NCBI RefSeq assembly: GCF_901686465.1
Contig: NZ_LR594487.1
Location: forward strand, 2,585,433 to 2,649,432
Direction of reading: 5' to 3'
Length of the DNA stretch: 64,000 bases
Origin: Halorubrum sp. DM2
GTDB taxonomy: Archaea > Halobacteriota > Halobacteria > Halobacteriales > Haloferacaceae
In this document: positions 28,029-36,962 of the stretch, one piece after another
Layout of the letters: every line of letters begins with the position of its first letter
Numbering within the stretch: position 1 is the first letter of the stretch
Translations under genes and position numbers: made by a program
Notes under the pieces: generated by a model
Told to the model about the DNA's origin: nothing
What the model saw: only the letters and a program-made list of their open reading frames with translations
The model's database searches: none

Positions 28029-29237
28029 TCACTCGAACGCGGCGATCCCCGTCAGGTCCTCGCCCAGTACCAGCGTGTGGATGTCGTGGGTCCCCTCGTA
28101 GGTGTAGACGGTCTCGAAGTTCGCCATGTGTCGCATCGGCGAGTAGTCCGTCGTGATCCCGTTGCCGCCGAGCATCTCGCGGGCGATCCGCGACTGGTCG
28201 CGGGCCATACGGACGTTGTTGCGCTTCGCCATCGAGACGTGTTGGGGCGTGAGATCGCCGCGCTCTTTCAGCTCCGCGAGCCGGTGGGCGAGCAGCTGGC
28301 TCGTCGTGATCTGCGTCGCCATCTCCGCGAGCTTCTCCTGTTGGAGCTGGAACCGAGCGATCGGCCCGCCGAACTGGTCGCGGTCGAGCGCGTACTCGCG
28401 GGCCTGTTCGAAGCAGTCGCGGGCCGCGCCGACCGCGCCCCACGCGATCCCGTATCGGGCCTGCGTGAGACACGACAGCGGCCCCTTCATGCCGCTCACG
28501 CCCGGAAGCACGTTCTCCTCGGGAACGTAGACGTTCTGGAGGCCGATCTCACCGGTGATCGACGCGCGCAGCGAGAGCTTGTCGTCGATCTCGTTCGTCG
28601 TGACGCCGTCGCGGTCGGTCTCGACGAGGAACCCGCGAACGGGGCTCCCCTCGGCGGAGGTCTCCCGCGCCCAGACGACCGCCACGTCCGCGATGGGGGC
28701 GTTCGTGATCCACGTCTTCGAGCCGTTGAGGACGTAGCCGTCGCCGTCGCGCTCCGCGGCGGTACCGCTCCGATCCGAGCCGCTCCGCGGCTCGCGCTCC
28801 GCCCGCGTCTCCATCGCCGAGGGGTCCGAGCCGTGGTCCGGCTCCGTCAGCCCGAAACAGCCCACCGCCTCCCCGGTCCCGAGGTCGGGGAGCCAGCGCT
28901 CCTTCTGTTCGTCGCTGCCGTACGCGTGGATGGGGTACATCACGAGCGCCCCTTGGACGCTAGCCATCGACCGAAGCCCGGAGTCGCACGCCTCCAGCTC
29001 CTGCATCAGCAGGCCGTAGGCGGTCTCGGAGACGTTCGGTAGCCCGTAGCCGTCGAGGTTCGAGCCGTAGAAGCCGAGCTCGCCCATCTCCGGTATCAGC
29101 TCCGTCGGGAACGTCCCCGCCTGAAAGTGGTCGCCGATCTCCGGGCGGACCTGTTCGTCGACGAACCGACGGGCGGTGTCCCGGATCAGCCGCGCCTCCT
29201 CGTCGAGGTCCGCCTCTAATCCGACGTAATCGAGCAT
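28029..29237 (-). CDS. Acyl-CoA dehydrogenase (glutaryl-CoA dehydrogenase-like)
   Basis: 402 aa from ATG 29237 (MLDYVGLEADLDEEARLIRDTARRFV). Flavoprotein with the family segments GCFGLTEPDHGSDPSAM, GYVLNGSKTWITNAPIADV, RYGIAWGAVGAARDCFEQAREYALDRDQFGGPIARFQLQQ, EMLGGNGITTDY, and the catalytic-base region ETVYTYEGTHDIHTLVLG with Glu in YEGTHD. The YEGTHDI context and overall pattern are closest to glutaryl-CoA-type dehydrogenases, but substrate is not certain. A short charged insert lies near residue 145. Convergent with citrate synthase. Confidence 0.9.
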   Translation of the reverse strand: MLDYVGLEADLDEEARLIRDTARRFVDEQVRPEIGDHFQAGTFPTELIPEMGELGFYGSNLDGYGLPNVSETAYGLLMQELEACDSGLRSMASVQGALVMYPIHAYGSDEQKERWLPDLGTGEAVGCFGLTEPDHGSDPSAMETRAEREPRSGSDRSGTAAERDGDGYVLNGSKTWITNAPIADVAVVWARETSAEGSPVRGFLVETDRDGVTTNEIDDKLSLRASITGEIGLQNVYVPEENVLPGVSGMKGPLSCLTQARYGIAWGAVGAARDCFEQAREYALDRDQFGGPIARFQLQQEKLAEMATQITTSQLLAHRLAELKERGDLTPQHVSMAKRNNVRMARDQSRIAREMLGGNGITTDYSPMRHMANFETVYTYEGTHDIHTLVLGEDLTGIAAFE

Positions 29238-29299
29238 GATCGTTCCTGCGCGTCGAATCGGCAAAAGCGGTTCGCCCCGAGTCGTCGTCCCTTCTCGTT

Positions 29300-30535
29300 T
29301 CAGACGTCGAGCCGCTCCCGTGCGAACTTCGTCAACAGCGGGAGATCGGAGAGGTGGAGCAGCTCCGCCATCGCCGCCTTATCGCCCTGATTCGCCTTTT
29401 CGAGCGTGTTCTCGTCCGTCCGACGGAGGTCGCGCATGAACCGGTCGTACCGCTCGTTGGGCGCGAGATACAGCAGTCGCGTGAGCATCAGCCGCGCCTT
29501 CATCCGCGGGGCCACGTCGCGGTGCCAGAGCCGCTCGTAGACCGCGAGGCTCTCGGCGTCGAGGCGGCGCTCCGAGTCGGTGAGACACCGGTCGACGGTG
29601 GCCGCCGCGGCCCGGGCCGACTTCATCCCCGTGTGGATCCCCTCGCCCCACAGCGGGTCGATGGAGGGGACCGTGTCGCCGATAGCGAGAAAGTGGTCCG
29701 TGTGCATCCCATCGGGCATCTGGATGTGTGCGGAGCCGCGGTGGACCGTCTCGTCGATCTGCTCGGCGTCGGCGAAGCGGGGGTCGCGGCTCACCCAGTC
29801 GTCGAGGTAGCCGTCGACGGTCTTGCCCGCCTCGGCGAACTCGCGGTGGCGGTCGTTCTGGATGTAACAGATGCCGACCTTCGCGGTGTCCTCGCCGGTG
29901 GCGAAGATCCACGAGTAGCCGCCCGGCGCGATGTCGTGGTCCAGCCGGAGCATCATCGCGCGCCGGAGGTCGGCGTACTCCGGGTGGTTCATCTCGACGT
30001 TCTCCATCTCGTACTCGATCCCGATCGCCTGGTTCTCGCGTTCGAGGTCGACGACGTCGAGCGCGCTCGCCAGCGGGGCGGCAGGACCGGTGGCGTCGAT
30101 CACGACCTCCGCGTACAGCTCCTCGTCGCCGTTGTATCGGACGCCCTCGATGACGCCGTCGTCGTCGAGGATCGGGCGCGAGACGCGGGCGTCGAAGCGG
30201 TACTCCGCCCCGTTGTCGCGGCCGTCGGCGACGAGGAAGCGCTTGAACTCCGCGAACTCCAGTACCGCCCCCGGCTGGTAGCTCTCGTAGTACTCGTTGG
30301 GCGACTCCAACACGACGTCGTCGGTGTACGACATCACGACATCGTCCGGGATCCCGAACGAGGACATCATCGACGGGAACGTGCCGGCGGTCGACTTGTT
30401 GCTCTGTCGCGGGAACTCGTCTTCCGACTCCGTCTCTAAGACGACGACGTCGTAGCCGCGCGTCGCCAGGTCGCGGGCGCACTGCGCGCCCGCCGGACCC
30501 GCGCCGGCGATCGCGACGTCGTAGCGGTCAACCAT
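29300..30535 (-). CDS. FAD-dependent geranylgeranyl reductase-family protein
   Basis: 411 aa from ATG 30535. N-terminal dinucleotide fold YDVAIAGAGPAGAQCARDLATRGYDVVVLE, then VVIDATGPAAPL, SWIFATGEDTAKVGICYIQ and the C-terminal FAD motif FLAIGDTVPSIDPLWGEGIHTGMKSARAAA. This is the pattern of digeranylgeranylglycerophospholipid reductases, which saturate archaeal lipid isoprenoid chains; other substrates such as menaquinone side chains are possible. A palindromic CCTAATTAGG at about 30556-30565, some 25 bp upstream on the minus strand, is a likely TATA box for a leaderless transcript. Confidence 0.85.
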   Translation of the reverse strand: MVDRYDVAIAGAGPAGAQCARDLATRGYDVVVLETESEDEFPRQSNKSTAGTFPSMMSSFGIPDDVVMSYTDDVVLESPNEYYESYQPGAVLEFAEFKRFLVADGRDNGAEYRFDARVSRPILDDDGVIEGVRYNGDEELYAEVVIDATGPAAPLASALDVVDLERENQAIGIEYEMENVEMNHPEYADLRRAMMLRLDHDIAPGGYSWIFATGEDTAKVGICYIQNDRHREFAEAGKTVDGYLDDWVSRDPRFADAEQIDETVHRGSAHIQMPDGMHTDHFLAIGDTVPSIDPLWGEGIHTGMKSARAAAATVDRCLTDSERRLDAESLAVYERLWHRDVAPRMKARLMLTRLLYLAPNERYDRFMRDLRRTDENTLEKANQGDKAAMAELLHLSDLPLLTKFARERLDV

Positions 30536-30661
30536 ACACGAACGATACGGACCCACCTAATTAGGCTTGCTGAAACCCGGCGAAAAATCCGTGCGGACAC
30601 CGCCGTTCGGCCGGTTTTGGCCGTCACGAGAGGACGGAATCGGCCGCCGCCGAGCGACCGT

Positions 30662-31525
30662 TCAGTAGAACTCGCGGACGAGGTCGGTCGCGCTCTCGGG
30701 CGCGCCGTCCGGGATGACGGACATGTCCTCGTCGACGCCGTGTTTCTCGTGGTACGGTACCGACGACTCGTCCTGATAGATGACGCCCTGGTGTTCCTTC
30801 TCGTTGTCGAGGATGACGTCTTTCGCGTCCTCGCGGTCGGTCGGGTCGTGGTCGGTCTCCTTGAGATCGACCAGCGAGTCGCGGAAGTAGTCGTACGTGT
30901 CGACGTCGTTGAAGGTGACACACGGCGAGTAGACGTTCACGAAGCCGAACCCGTCGTGCTCGATGGCCTCCTGAATGATCTCCTGATGGCGGAGCGCGTC
31001 CGAGGAGAACGACTGCGCGATGAACGTCGCGCCGGAGGCGAGCGCCAGCGCGTGCGGGTTCACCGGGGGCTGTTTCGGGCCCTCGGGGCTCGTCGACGTC
31101 TCGAAGTCCTCGCGGGAGGTCGGGGAGGCCTGCCCCTTCGTCAGCCCGTAGATGCGGTTGTCCATCACGACGTACGTCATGTCGACGTTGCGCCGGACGG
31201 CGTGGACGAAGTGGCCCGCGCCGATGGAGTAGCCGTCGCCGTCGCCGCCGGCGACCATCACTTCGATGTCGGGCCGGGCCATCTTGACGCCGGTGCCGAC
31301 GGGAAGCGCGCGCCCGTGAACGCCGTGGAGCGCGTAGCTGTGCATGTACGTTCCGATCTTACCGGAACAGCCGATGCCGGCGACGACGAAGGTGTTATCG
31401 GGGTCGTTGCCCGTCTCTGCGAGACCCTTCATCATCCCGTTCATCGTGCCGAAGTCGCCGCACCCCGGGCACCACGTCGGCTGCTTGTCGGACTTGAAGT
31501 CGGTGAATCGAATGTCTGAGCTCAT
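30662..31525 (-). CDS. korB: 2-oxoacid:ferredoxin oxidoreductase, beta subunit (probably 2-oxoglutarate)
   Basis: 287 aa thiamine-diphosphate-binding subunit. It shows WCPGCGDFGTMNGM (Cys ligands and ThDP pocket), GIGCSGKIGTYMHSYALHGVHGRALPVGTGVKMA, the ThDP motif VMVAGGDGDGYSIGAGHF, and YGLTKGQASPTS. It follows korA by three bases. Assignment to 2-oxoglutarate rather than pyruvate rests on subunit sizes (585 and 287 aa here versus 631 and 312 aa for the second pair) as remembered for Halobacterium Kor and Por, so it is inferred. Confidence 0.87.
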   Translation of the reverse strand: MSSDIRFTDFKSDKQPTWCPGCGDFGTMNGMMKGLAETGNDPDNTFVVAGIGCSGKIGTYMHSYALHGVHGRALPVGTGVKMARPDIEVMVAGGDGDGYSIGAGHFVHAVRRNVDMTYVVMDNRIYGLTKGQASPTSREDFETSTSPEGPKQPPVNPHALALASGATFIAQSFSSDALRHQEIIQEAIEHDGFGFVNVYSPCVTFNDVDTYDYFRDSLVDLKETDHDPTDREDAKDVILDNEKEHQGVIYQDESSVPYHEKHGVDEDMSVIPDGAPESATDLVREFY

Positions 31526-31528
31526 TGG

Positions 31529-33286
31529 TTACGCCTCCACTCCCTCCGCGAGAGTCGCTTTGATGTCCTCTGCGAGTTCGTCGGCCTTGAACCGCACGCC
31601 GTTGTACTTGTTTATCCGGTCGACCCGTTCGAGTACGTCGTGCTCGACCAGGTCCGCGAACTGCCCCCGCTCGTTACACTCGACGACGACCGTCGTCTCG
31701 GCGGCCGCGACGTCCTCCGAGAGGTCCGGCCGCGGGAAGACGTACGGGACCGAGAGGACCCGCACGTCGACGCCCTCCTCGTCGAGGAACTCCACCGCCT
31801 CCGCGAGCGCGCCCTCGTTCGACCCCCACGTGATCACGAGGGTGTCCGCGTCCGCGTCGCCGAACTCGCGCGGGCTCCAGTCCTCGCGCTCGCGGGCCGT
31901 CTCGACCTTGCGGTTGCGCTTGTCGACCTGCTCGACGCGCATCTCGGTGTCCTCCGTCCGGCGGCCCTGCTCGTCGTGTTCGAGACCGGTGGACATGTGC
32001 GCGCCGTCGGCCGTGCCGGGGAACGCCCGCGGCGAGATCCCGTCGTCGGTGATCTCGTGGGGCTGGAAGCCGCCGGAGTCGCTCATGTGGTCGTCGATCG
32101 TCGTCTCGTCGACAATCTTCCCGCGGTCGATCTCGACTTCGTCCATGTCGAACGTCTCCGGCGAGAACGTCTCCTCGGTGACCGCCATCGAGAGGTCGGC
32201 GGTGAGGTAGACGGGGAGCTGGTACTTCTCCGCGAGGTTGAACGCCTCGACGGTCTTCCAGAAGCACTCCGCGATCGTCGTCGGCGCGAGTACGAACCGG
32301 GGAACCTCGCCGTGGCCGCCGTACAGCATGTGGTTGAGGTCGCCCTGCTCCTGTTTCGTCGGCATCCCCGTCGAGGGGCCCGAGCGCATCACGTTACAGA
32401 TGACGAGCGGCGTCTCCGAGGTGGCGATGAGGCCGAACGTCTCGGTCATCAGGTCGATCCCCGGCCCGGAGGTGGCGGTCATCGCGCGAGCGCCACCGCG
32501 GGCCGCGCCCAGCGCCATGTTGATCGCCGACAGCTCGTCTTCCGCTTGGACGACGTGGCCGCCGTACCGCTCGATGCGTCCCGTGAGGTACGTCATCACG
32601 TCCGTCGCGGGCGTGATCGGGTAGCCGGCGTAGAAGCGACAGCCGGCCGCGATAGCGCCCATCCCGATCGCCTCGTCGCCGTTGAGGAGGACGTAGTCCT
32701 CGTCGGTGGTCTCCAAGTCGTAGTCGAACTCGTGGTCGTACTCCTCGGCGACGTACGACTGGCCGGCGCGCGCGGCCTCCTTGTTGTTGTCGACCAGCTT
32801 CTGTCCCTTGTCCTTGAACCGCTTTTCGAGCGCCGAGTCGAGGTTCTCGATGGGGAACTCGGCCACCTCGCAGGCGGCACCGAGCGCGACGACGTTCCGC
32901 ATGATCGCTCCGCCCGCCTCCTCGGCGAGGCTCTTGAGCGGCACGTCGAGCCCGATCATCTCCTCGGGGATCTCGACGTCTTGCATCGTCGTCCGCTCGC
33001 CGTCGTAGATGATCACCGACCCCTCGTGGAGCTCGTCGAGGTTCTCCTCGATCGTCCGGGGGGTCAACGCGATGAGCACGTCGAGTCGGTCCACGACGCT
33101 CTGTACCTTGTCGACGGAGGTCCGCACCTTGTAGGCGGTGTACCCGCCTCGGATCCGCGATGCGAAGTCCTTCGACGTGAACACGTGCCGACCCGCGCGG
33201 GAAAGCGCCTGTGCGAAGATCTTCCCCGTCGAGTCGATGCCGTCGCCGGCCTCGCCGCCGACAGCCCAGTTGAAATCCGCGGCCAT
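31529..33286 (-). CDS. korA: 2-oxoacid:ferredoxin oxidoreductase, alpha (gamma-alpha fused) subunit
   Basis: 585 aa. Residues 1-180 are the gamma domain (WAVGGEAGDGIDSTGKIFAQALSRAGRHVFTSKDFASRIRGG). A linker leads to the alpha domain starting near 205 (LLNGDEAIGMGAIAAGCRFYAGYPITPATDVMTYL, MTATSGPGIDLMTETFGL, RSGPSTGMPTKQEQGDL). A C-terminal ITWGSNEGALAEAVEFL transketolase-like domain follows. With KorB it decarboxylates a 2-oxoacid to acyl-CoA while reducing ferredoxin. The junction with korB reads TAACCAATGAGC. Confidence 0.9.
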   Translation of the reverse strand: MAADFNWAVGGEAGDGIDSTGKIFAQALSRAGRHVFTSKDFASRIRGGYTAYKVRTSVDKVQSVVDRLDVLIALTPRTIEENLDELHEGSVIIYDGERTTMQDVEIPEEMIGLDVPLKSLAEEAGGAIMRNVVALGAACEVAEFPIENLDSALEKRFKDKGQKLVDNNKEAARAGQSYVAEEYDHEFDYDLETTDEDYVLLNGDEAIGMGAIAAGCRFYAGYPITPATDVMTYLTGRIERYGGHVVQAEDELSAINMALGAARGGARAMTATSGPGIDLMTETFGLIATSETPLVICNVMRSGPSTGMPTKQEQGDLNHMLYGGHGEVPRFVLAPTTIAECFWKTVEAFNLAEKYQLPVYLTADLSMAVTEETFSPETFDMDEVEIDRGKIVDETTIDDHMSDSGGFQPHEITDDGISPRAFPGTADGAHMSTGLEHDEQGRRTEDTEMRVEQVDKRNRKVETAREREDWSPREFGDADADTLVITWGSNEGALAEAVEFLDEEGVDVRVLSVPYVFPRPDLSEDVAAAETTVVVECNERGQFADLVEHDVLERVDRINKYNGVRFKADELAEDIKATLAEGVEA

Positions 33287-33646
33287 GTACTATGGACACG
33301 GTTCCGGCGGACTCATCAAAAGGCTTCTGGAAGGAGACACCGACGCGTTTCTGAACGAACGTGTCTCTTCTCGCGAATATTGTCACTTTTAGACGCCGTA
33401 ATCCGTTTAAATCCAGATATAATTGGACGTATATTCACCAGATTCCTCACGATCGTCCCCTCGCGTCGGACCGGTTTTCGACGAACGTCGAACCTTTTGC
33501 CTCGGAGATCGGTCCCGGACTCCGGTGTTCGGGGGCACGCCGACGCGGTGCGGCCGTCGGGCGCGACCGGCGATCAGACCGCTTTCGACACGGGCAGGAC
33601 CGACGCCGACGGGAAGGCGTTTGTGTCTCGCCCGCCGATCCGAGGT
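33287..33646. promoter_or_regulatory. AT-rich divergent intergenic region between korA and the flavin reductase gene
   Basis: 360 bp with no credible gene. A CCTTTTGATG run on the minus strand (about 33313-33322) sits 27-36 bp before the korA start and is a possible TATA box. A much more AT-rich block at about 33375-33440 (with CGTTTAAATCC and GATATAATTGG) lies well upstream and may be a regulatory site or an older promoter. Near 33620, TTTGTGTC could serve the plus-strand gene. Confidence 0.4.
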
Positions 33647-34291
33647 ATGGACACGACAGCGACGGTCGAGTCGGTCGCCTCGGTCGGGCCCGACACCTAC
33701 GCCCTCCGGTTCCGCGCGCCAGACGGGTTCGCGGCCGAACCGGGACAGTTCGTGAAGCTCGGCACCGAGATAGACGGGGAGTCGGTCGCGCGCTTCTACA
33801 CCCTCTCGTCGCCCCGCGTGGACGACTCCTTCGAGGTCACGGTCGGCATCGACCCCGACGAGGGCGGCGACTTCTCGGCGTTCCTCGCCGACGCCGAGGC
33901 CGGCACCGAGATGACCCTCTCGGGCCCGTACGGCGACCAGCACTACGACGGCGAGGCCCGCGCGGTCGTGATCGCCGGCGGTCCCGGGATCGGTCCCGCG
34001 GTCGCCATCGCGGAGCGCGCGCTCGACGAGGGGGCCGAGGCCGCGGTCGTCTACCGCGACGGCGACGTCGCCCACGCCGACCGGATCGACGCCCTCCGCG
34101 AGCGGGGTGCCGCGGTCCGCCTCCTCGGCGCGGACGACCCTCTCACCGACGCCGTCGGCGACGTGCTCACGGGCGCGGACGACGAGACGGTGTTCGTCTA
34201 CGGGTTCGCCGACCTCGTCGCGGACGCGGAGGCCGCCGTCGACGCGGCCGGCGGCGACGCGGACGCCGCGAAGGTCGAGAACTTCGGGTAG
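33647..34291 (+). CDS. FAD-binding ferredoxin reductase-type oxidoreductase
   Basis: 214 aa from ATG 33647. Compact flavodoxin-reductase fold: an N-terminal FAD barrel with FAAEPGQFVKL and the RFYTLSSP motif (R-x-Y-[ST] contacts FAD), then GPYGDQHY, and a nucleotide-binding half starting VVIAGGPGIGPAVAIAERAL and ending FVYGFADLVADAEAA. Shorter than typical NADPH-ferredoxin reductases and without an Fe-S motif. It may exchange electrons between NAD(P)H and a carrier such as ferredoxin; divergent to korA, which produces reduced ferredoxin, but the link is only suggestive. Confidence 0.83.
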   Translation: MDTTATVESVASVGPDTYALRFRAPDGFAAEPGQFVKLGTEIDGESVARFYTLSSPRVDDSFEVTVGIDPDEGGDFSAFLADAEAGTEMTLSGPYGDQHYDGEARAVVIAGGPGIGPAVAIAERALDEGAEAAVVYRDGDVAHADRIDALRERGAAVRLLGADDPLTDAVGDVLTGADDETVFVYGFADLVADAEAAVDAAGGDADAAKVENFG

Positions 34292-34379
34292 CCACCGGGT
34301 CCGGCCCAACGTTCTGATCCTCGTCGCGTCCCCCGCCGGTGCCGCCACGCTTTAGCTATCCGCCCAGAGACGTGCCGGT

Positions 34380-35405
34380 ATGGACTACCGACGACTCGGG
34401 AACACCGGGCTCAGCGTCTCGGAGCTGTGCCTCGGAACGTGGCGGTTCGGTCGCGAGACGAACGGCGTCGTCGAGACGGGCCGCGAGGAGGCCCACGAAC
34501 TGCTCGACGCGGCCGGGGACCGCGGGATCAACTTCATCGACACGGCGAACGTCTACGGGACGCCGCACGGGACGAGCGAGGAGTACATCGGCGAGTGGCT
34601 CGACGAGCGCGACCGCGAGGACTACGTGATCGCCTCGAAGGTGTACTTCCCGTTCGACGGCCGCGGCGAGCCGGGACCGAACGACTCCGGGCTCGGCCGG
34701 AAGCACATCCGCGCGCAGGTCGAGGGCACTCTCGACCGCCTCGACACCGACTACCTCGACGTCTACTACATCCACCGCTGGGACGAGGAGACGCCCATCG
34801 AGGAGACGATGCGCGCGCTCGACGAACTCGTCTCCGAGGGGAAGGTCCACCACCTCGGCGCGTCGACGATGGCGGCTTGGCGGCTCACGAAGGCGCAGTG
34901 GACCGCCGACGTCAACGACTACGCCTCCTTCGACGTGGTCCAGCCCCTCCACCACGCGGGCTACTACGAGGACGTGAAAGAGTACCTCGACGTCTGTATC
35001 GATCAGGACCTCGCAGTCTGCCCGTACTCCCCGCTCGCGGGCGGGTTCCTCACCGGGAAGTACGAGCGCGCCGACCCCGACGACCCCGAGCAGGTGATCG
35101 CGCCCGACGGGTCGCGGGCGAGCTTCGACGACCGGTTCGAGCGCTTCTACCTCTCCGAGCGCGGCTGGAAGGTGCTCGACGCGGTCCGGGAGGTCGCCGA
35201 CGAACTCGACGCCACGCCCGCACAGGTCGCGCTCGCGTGGCTCTCCGGCTGGGACGAGTTCACCTGCGTGCCCATCGTGGGCGCGCGGACGGTCGACCAG
35301 CTCGACGAGAACGTCGCCGCGACCGACCTCGACCTCTCCGACGCGCAGTGGGACCGGATCATGGACGCGCGCTACGACCCGGACGGGACCCTCTGGGGGC
35401 ACTGA
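34380..35405 (+). CDS. Aldo/keto reductase
   Basis: 341 aa starting MDYRRLGNTGLSVSELCLGTWRFG. It has the catalytic residues of the fold: Asp-Tyr region FIDTANVYGTPHGTSEEYIG, Lys in DYVIASKVYFPF, and YIHRWDEETPIEETMRAL with the His-equivalent region. The cofactor-binding end contains CVPIVGARTVDQLDENV. NAD(P)H-dependent reduction of carbonyl compounds; substrate unknown. A TTTAGC box about 28 bp before the ATG fits a leaderless transcript. Confidence 0.92.
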   Translation: MDYRRLGNTGLSVSELCLGTWRFGRETNGVVETGREEAHELLDAAGDRGINFIDTANVYGTPHGTSEEYIGEWLDERDREDYVIASKVYFPFDGRGEPGPNDSGLGRKHIRAQVEGTLDRLDTDYLDVYYIHRWDEETPIEETMRALDELVSEGKVHHLGASTMAAWRLTKAQWTADVNDYASFDVVQPLHHAGYYEDVKEYLDVCIDQDLAVCPYSPLAGGFLTGKYERADPDDPEQVIAPDGSRASFDDRFERFYLSERGWKVLDAVREVADELDATPAQVALAWLSGWDEFTCVPIVGARTVDQLDENVAATDLDLSDAQWDRIMDARYDPDGTLWGH

Positions 35406-35432
35406 GCGGAAGGTCTCCGAGAGTCCCGCCCG

Positions 35433-35891
35433 CTACGTCTCGAAGTCCGGGAGGTCGTCCGGTGCGTCGAAGTCGGCCTCCCAGTCGATGTACTCCGTTT
35501 TGAGCGTCTCGCAGACGATCTGCCCCAGCTCCGTGAGACCGGCGTTGATCGCGGAGACGGTCCCCCACGAGTCGAGGTCGGGGTGGAGGTCGCGCTCCTT
35601 CCAGTCCTCGGGCAACCCCGGCGCGTGGTAGCCGACGCGGTCGGCGAAGTCGTCCCAGAAGAAGTCGAAGCGGGAGACTAATTCGAGGTCGAGCGCGATC
35701 CGCCAGTCTTCTTCGTCCATGTCGCTGCCGGCGGCCCACTCGTCGAACGCCTCCTCCCACGCGCCCTCGCGGAGGAACGCTTCGAGCTCGTCGCGGCGGT
35801 ACTCGCCGCCCGAGACCTCGGCGTCCTCGTACTCGTTCGGGTCGACGGCGGCGAGTTCGGGGGGATCCGGCGGGTCGACGTCGAGTGACAT
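35433..35891 (-). CDS. Acidic conserved hypothetical protein
   Basis: 152 aa from ATG 35891 (MSLDVDPPDPPELAAVDPNEYEDAEVSGG). Very acidic and rich in Trp and Phe (EWAAGSDMDEEDWRIALDLELVSRFDFFWDDFADRVGYHAPGLPEDWKERDLHPDLDSW). No metal-binding or catalytic signature is recognised, and there is no signal peptide or membrane segment. The coding frame is supported by codon use and by the poor quality of the other frames. Function unknown. Confidence 0.72.
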   Translation of the reverse strand: MSLDVDPPDPPELAAVDPNEYEDAEVSGGEYRRDELEAFLREGAWEEAFDEWAAGSDMDEEDWRIALDLELVSRFDFFWDDFADRVGYHAPGLPEDWKERDLHPDLDSWGTVSAINAGLTELGQIVCETLKTEYIDWEADFDAPDDLPDFET

Positions 35892-35999
35892 GTGCCGGTG
35901 TGGGGGCCGCCGGGGCAAAACGCTACGGGAACGCGGTCCGCGGCGCGGTCGGTGCGGCCGATCCGGTCCGTTTACGGCGGTCGCGCGCCGAGTCCCGGT

Positions 36000-36413
36000 A
36001 TGGACCTCCGCGCCGTCTCGCGCCGGGTGGGAATCGCCGCCGCCGTCGCCACCGTGGTCGCGCTCGTCGCGCCGTACGCGGTCATTTCGGGACCGGAGTA
36101 CTCCTCACAGCTGGCGACGTACTACGCGTCCGGCGTCGTTGGCTGGGGCGGAATCACGCTTTTCGCACTCCTGAGCGCGGTCGTCATCGCCTCCGTCGAG
36201 CGGGGGAACGTCGACCCCGGAACGCTCGCCGGCGTGGCGGTCGTCCTCGCGTTCGCGACCACTCTGAGCGCGGCGACGTGGGCCGCGGCGGTCGAGCCGA
36301 GTCCGGTGTTCCGCGACAACCTCTGGCTGGTGTGGCACGCGCCCGCCGTCGTCGCGCTGTCCGTTCCCCTGCCGCTCTCCGCGGCGACGTACGCCCGGGC
36401 CGTGTTGTCTTGA
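36000..36413 (+). CDS. Small four-helix membrane protein
   Basis: 137 aa from ATG 36000; TTTACG about 28 bp upstream supports this start. Four hydrophobic segments: IAAAVATVVALVAPYAVI, GWGGITLFALLSAVVIASV, GTLAGVAVVLAFATTLSAATWAA and LVWHAPAVVALSVPLPLSAATYARAV. No known transporter motif. Its TGA stop lies inside the TTGAC that borders the mobile element immediately downstream, so the original C-terminus could have been different. Function unknown. Confidence 0.75.
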   Translation: MDLRAVSRRVGIAAAVATVVALVAPYAVISGPEYSSQLATYYASGVVGWGGITLFALLSAVVIASVERGNVDPGTLAGVAVVLAFATTLSAATWAAAVEPSPVFRDNLWLVWHAPAVVALSVPLPLSAATYARAVLS

Positions 36414-36414
36414 C

Positions 36415-36445
36415 TTCCTCCCACGACTGAAATCGTGGGATTCCC
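36415..36445 (+). repeat. Left-end hairpin of the IS200/IS605-derived element
   Basis: Seven-base stem CCCACGA with TCGTGGG and a CTGAAA apex, followed directly by a second small palindrome TTCCCCGAAGGGGAA at about 36440-36454. Single-strand transposases of this family recognise such hairpins. Confidence 0.75.
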
Positions 36446-36937
36446 CGAAGGGGAATTCAAGGTTGCGCGTTTCCTTGGCCCTCAAGTACGCTTTCGCGTG
36501 GGGCGTTCAACGGTTGCCGTCCGGTTACGACCCCAGACGTGCGTTCCAGCGCTTACAGCCCGGTCAAACGGGCCTTCCCACCCGGACGCGCCGGGCGTGG
36601 TTCAGGAGAGCTTTGCTCTCCCGTCATCACGAAAGACGCGGAGCGTCTTTCGAACGACTTCGACGGCCCGAGTACCGGATCGGGCCTCACGGTCAGGTAT
36701 TCAGCCGACTGGGTACCGCCAGTCGCGTCCGACCCGTAGGCCGGGACGTGGCGGAGTGGTTTCCGGCTTTCTTACCCGGCGGACTGTAGACGCGAAGCGT
36801 CTGTTAGGGTCGAAGACCCCGTGCCACAACCGGGGAACACCGTCACCTATCAATACGGGAGCGCCGAAATTAAGCGTTCGGTACGGAACTCCAAACCCGC
36901 CATCGAACGGTGGTTTTCTTCTCACCGTATCGGCTTT

Positions 36938-36962
36938 ATCCCACGGCTGAAGCCGTGGGCTT
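36938..36962 (+). repeat. Right-end hairpin of the IS200/IS605-derived element
   Basis: CCCACGGCTGAAGCCGTGGG forms a nine-base stem with a GA apex. The apex sequence CTGAAG parallels the left-end hairpin, as expected for the two ends of one element. Confidence 0.75.

Noticed and set aside
36435..36950. 171-aa frame inside the IS200/IS605-derived element as a TnpB remnant
   Set aside because: No TnpB motifs (no RuvC acidic residues, no zinc-finger CxxC pairs) are visible; the frame is Arg/Ser/Pro-rich shadow sequence.
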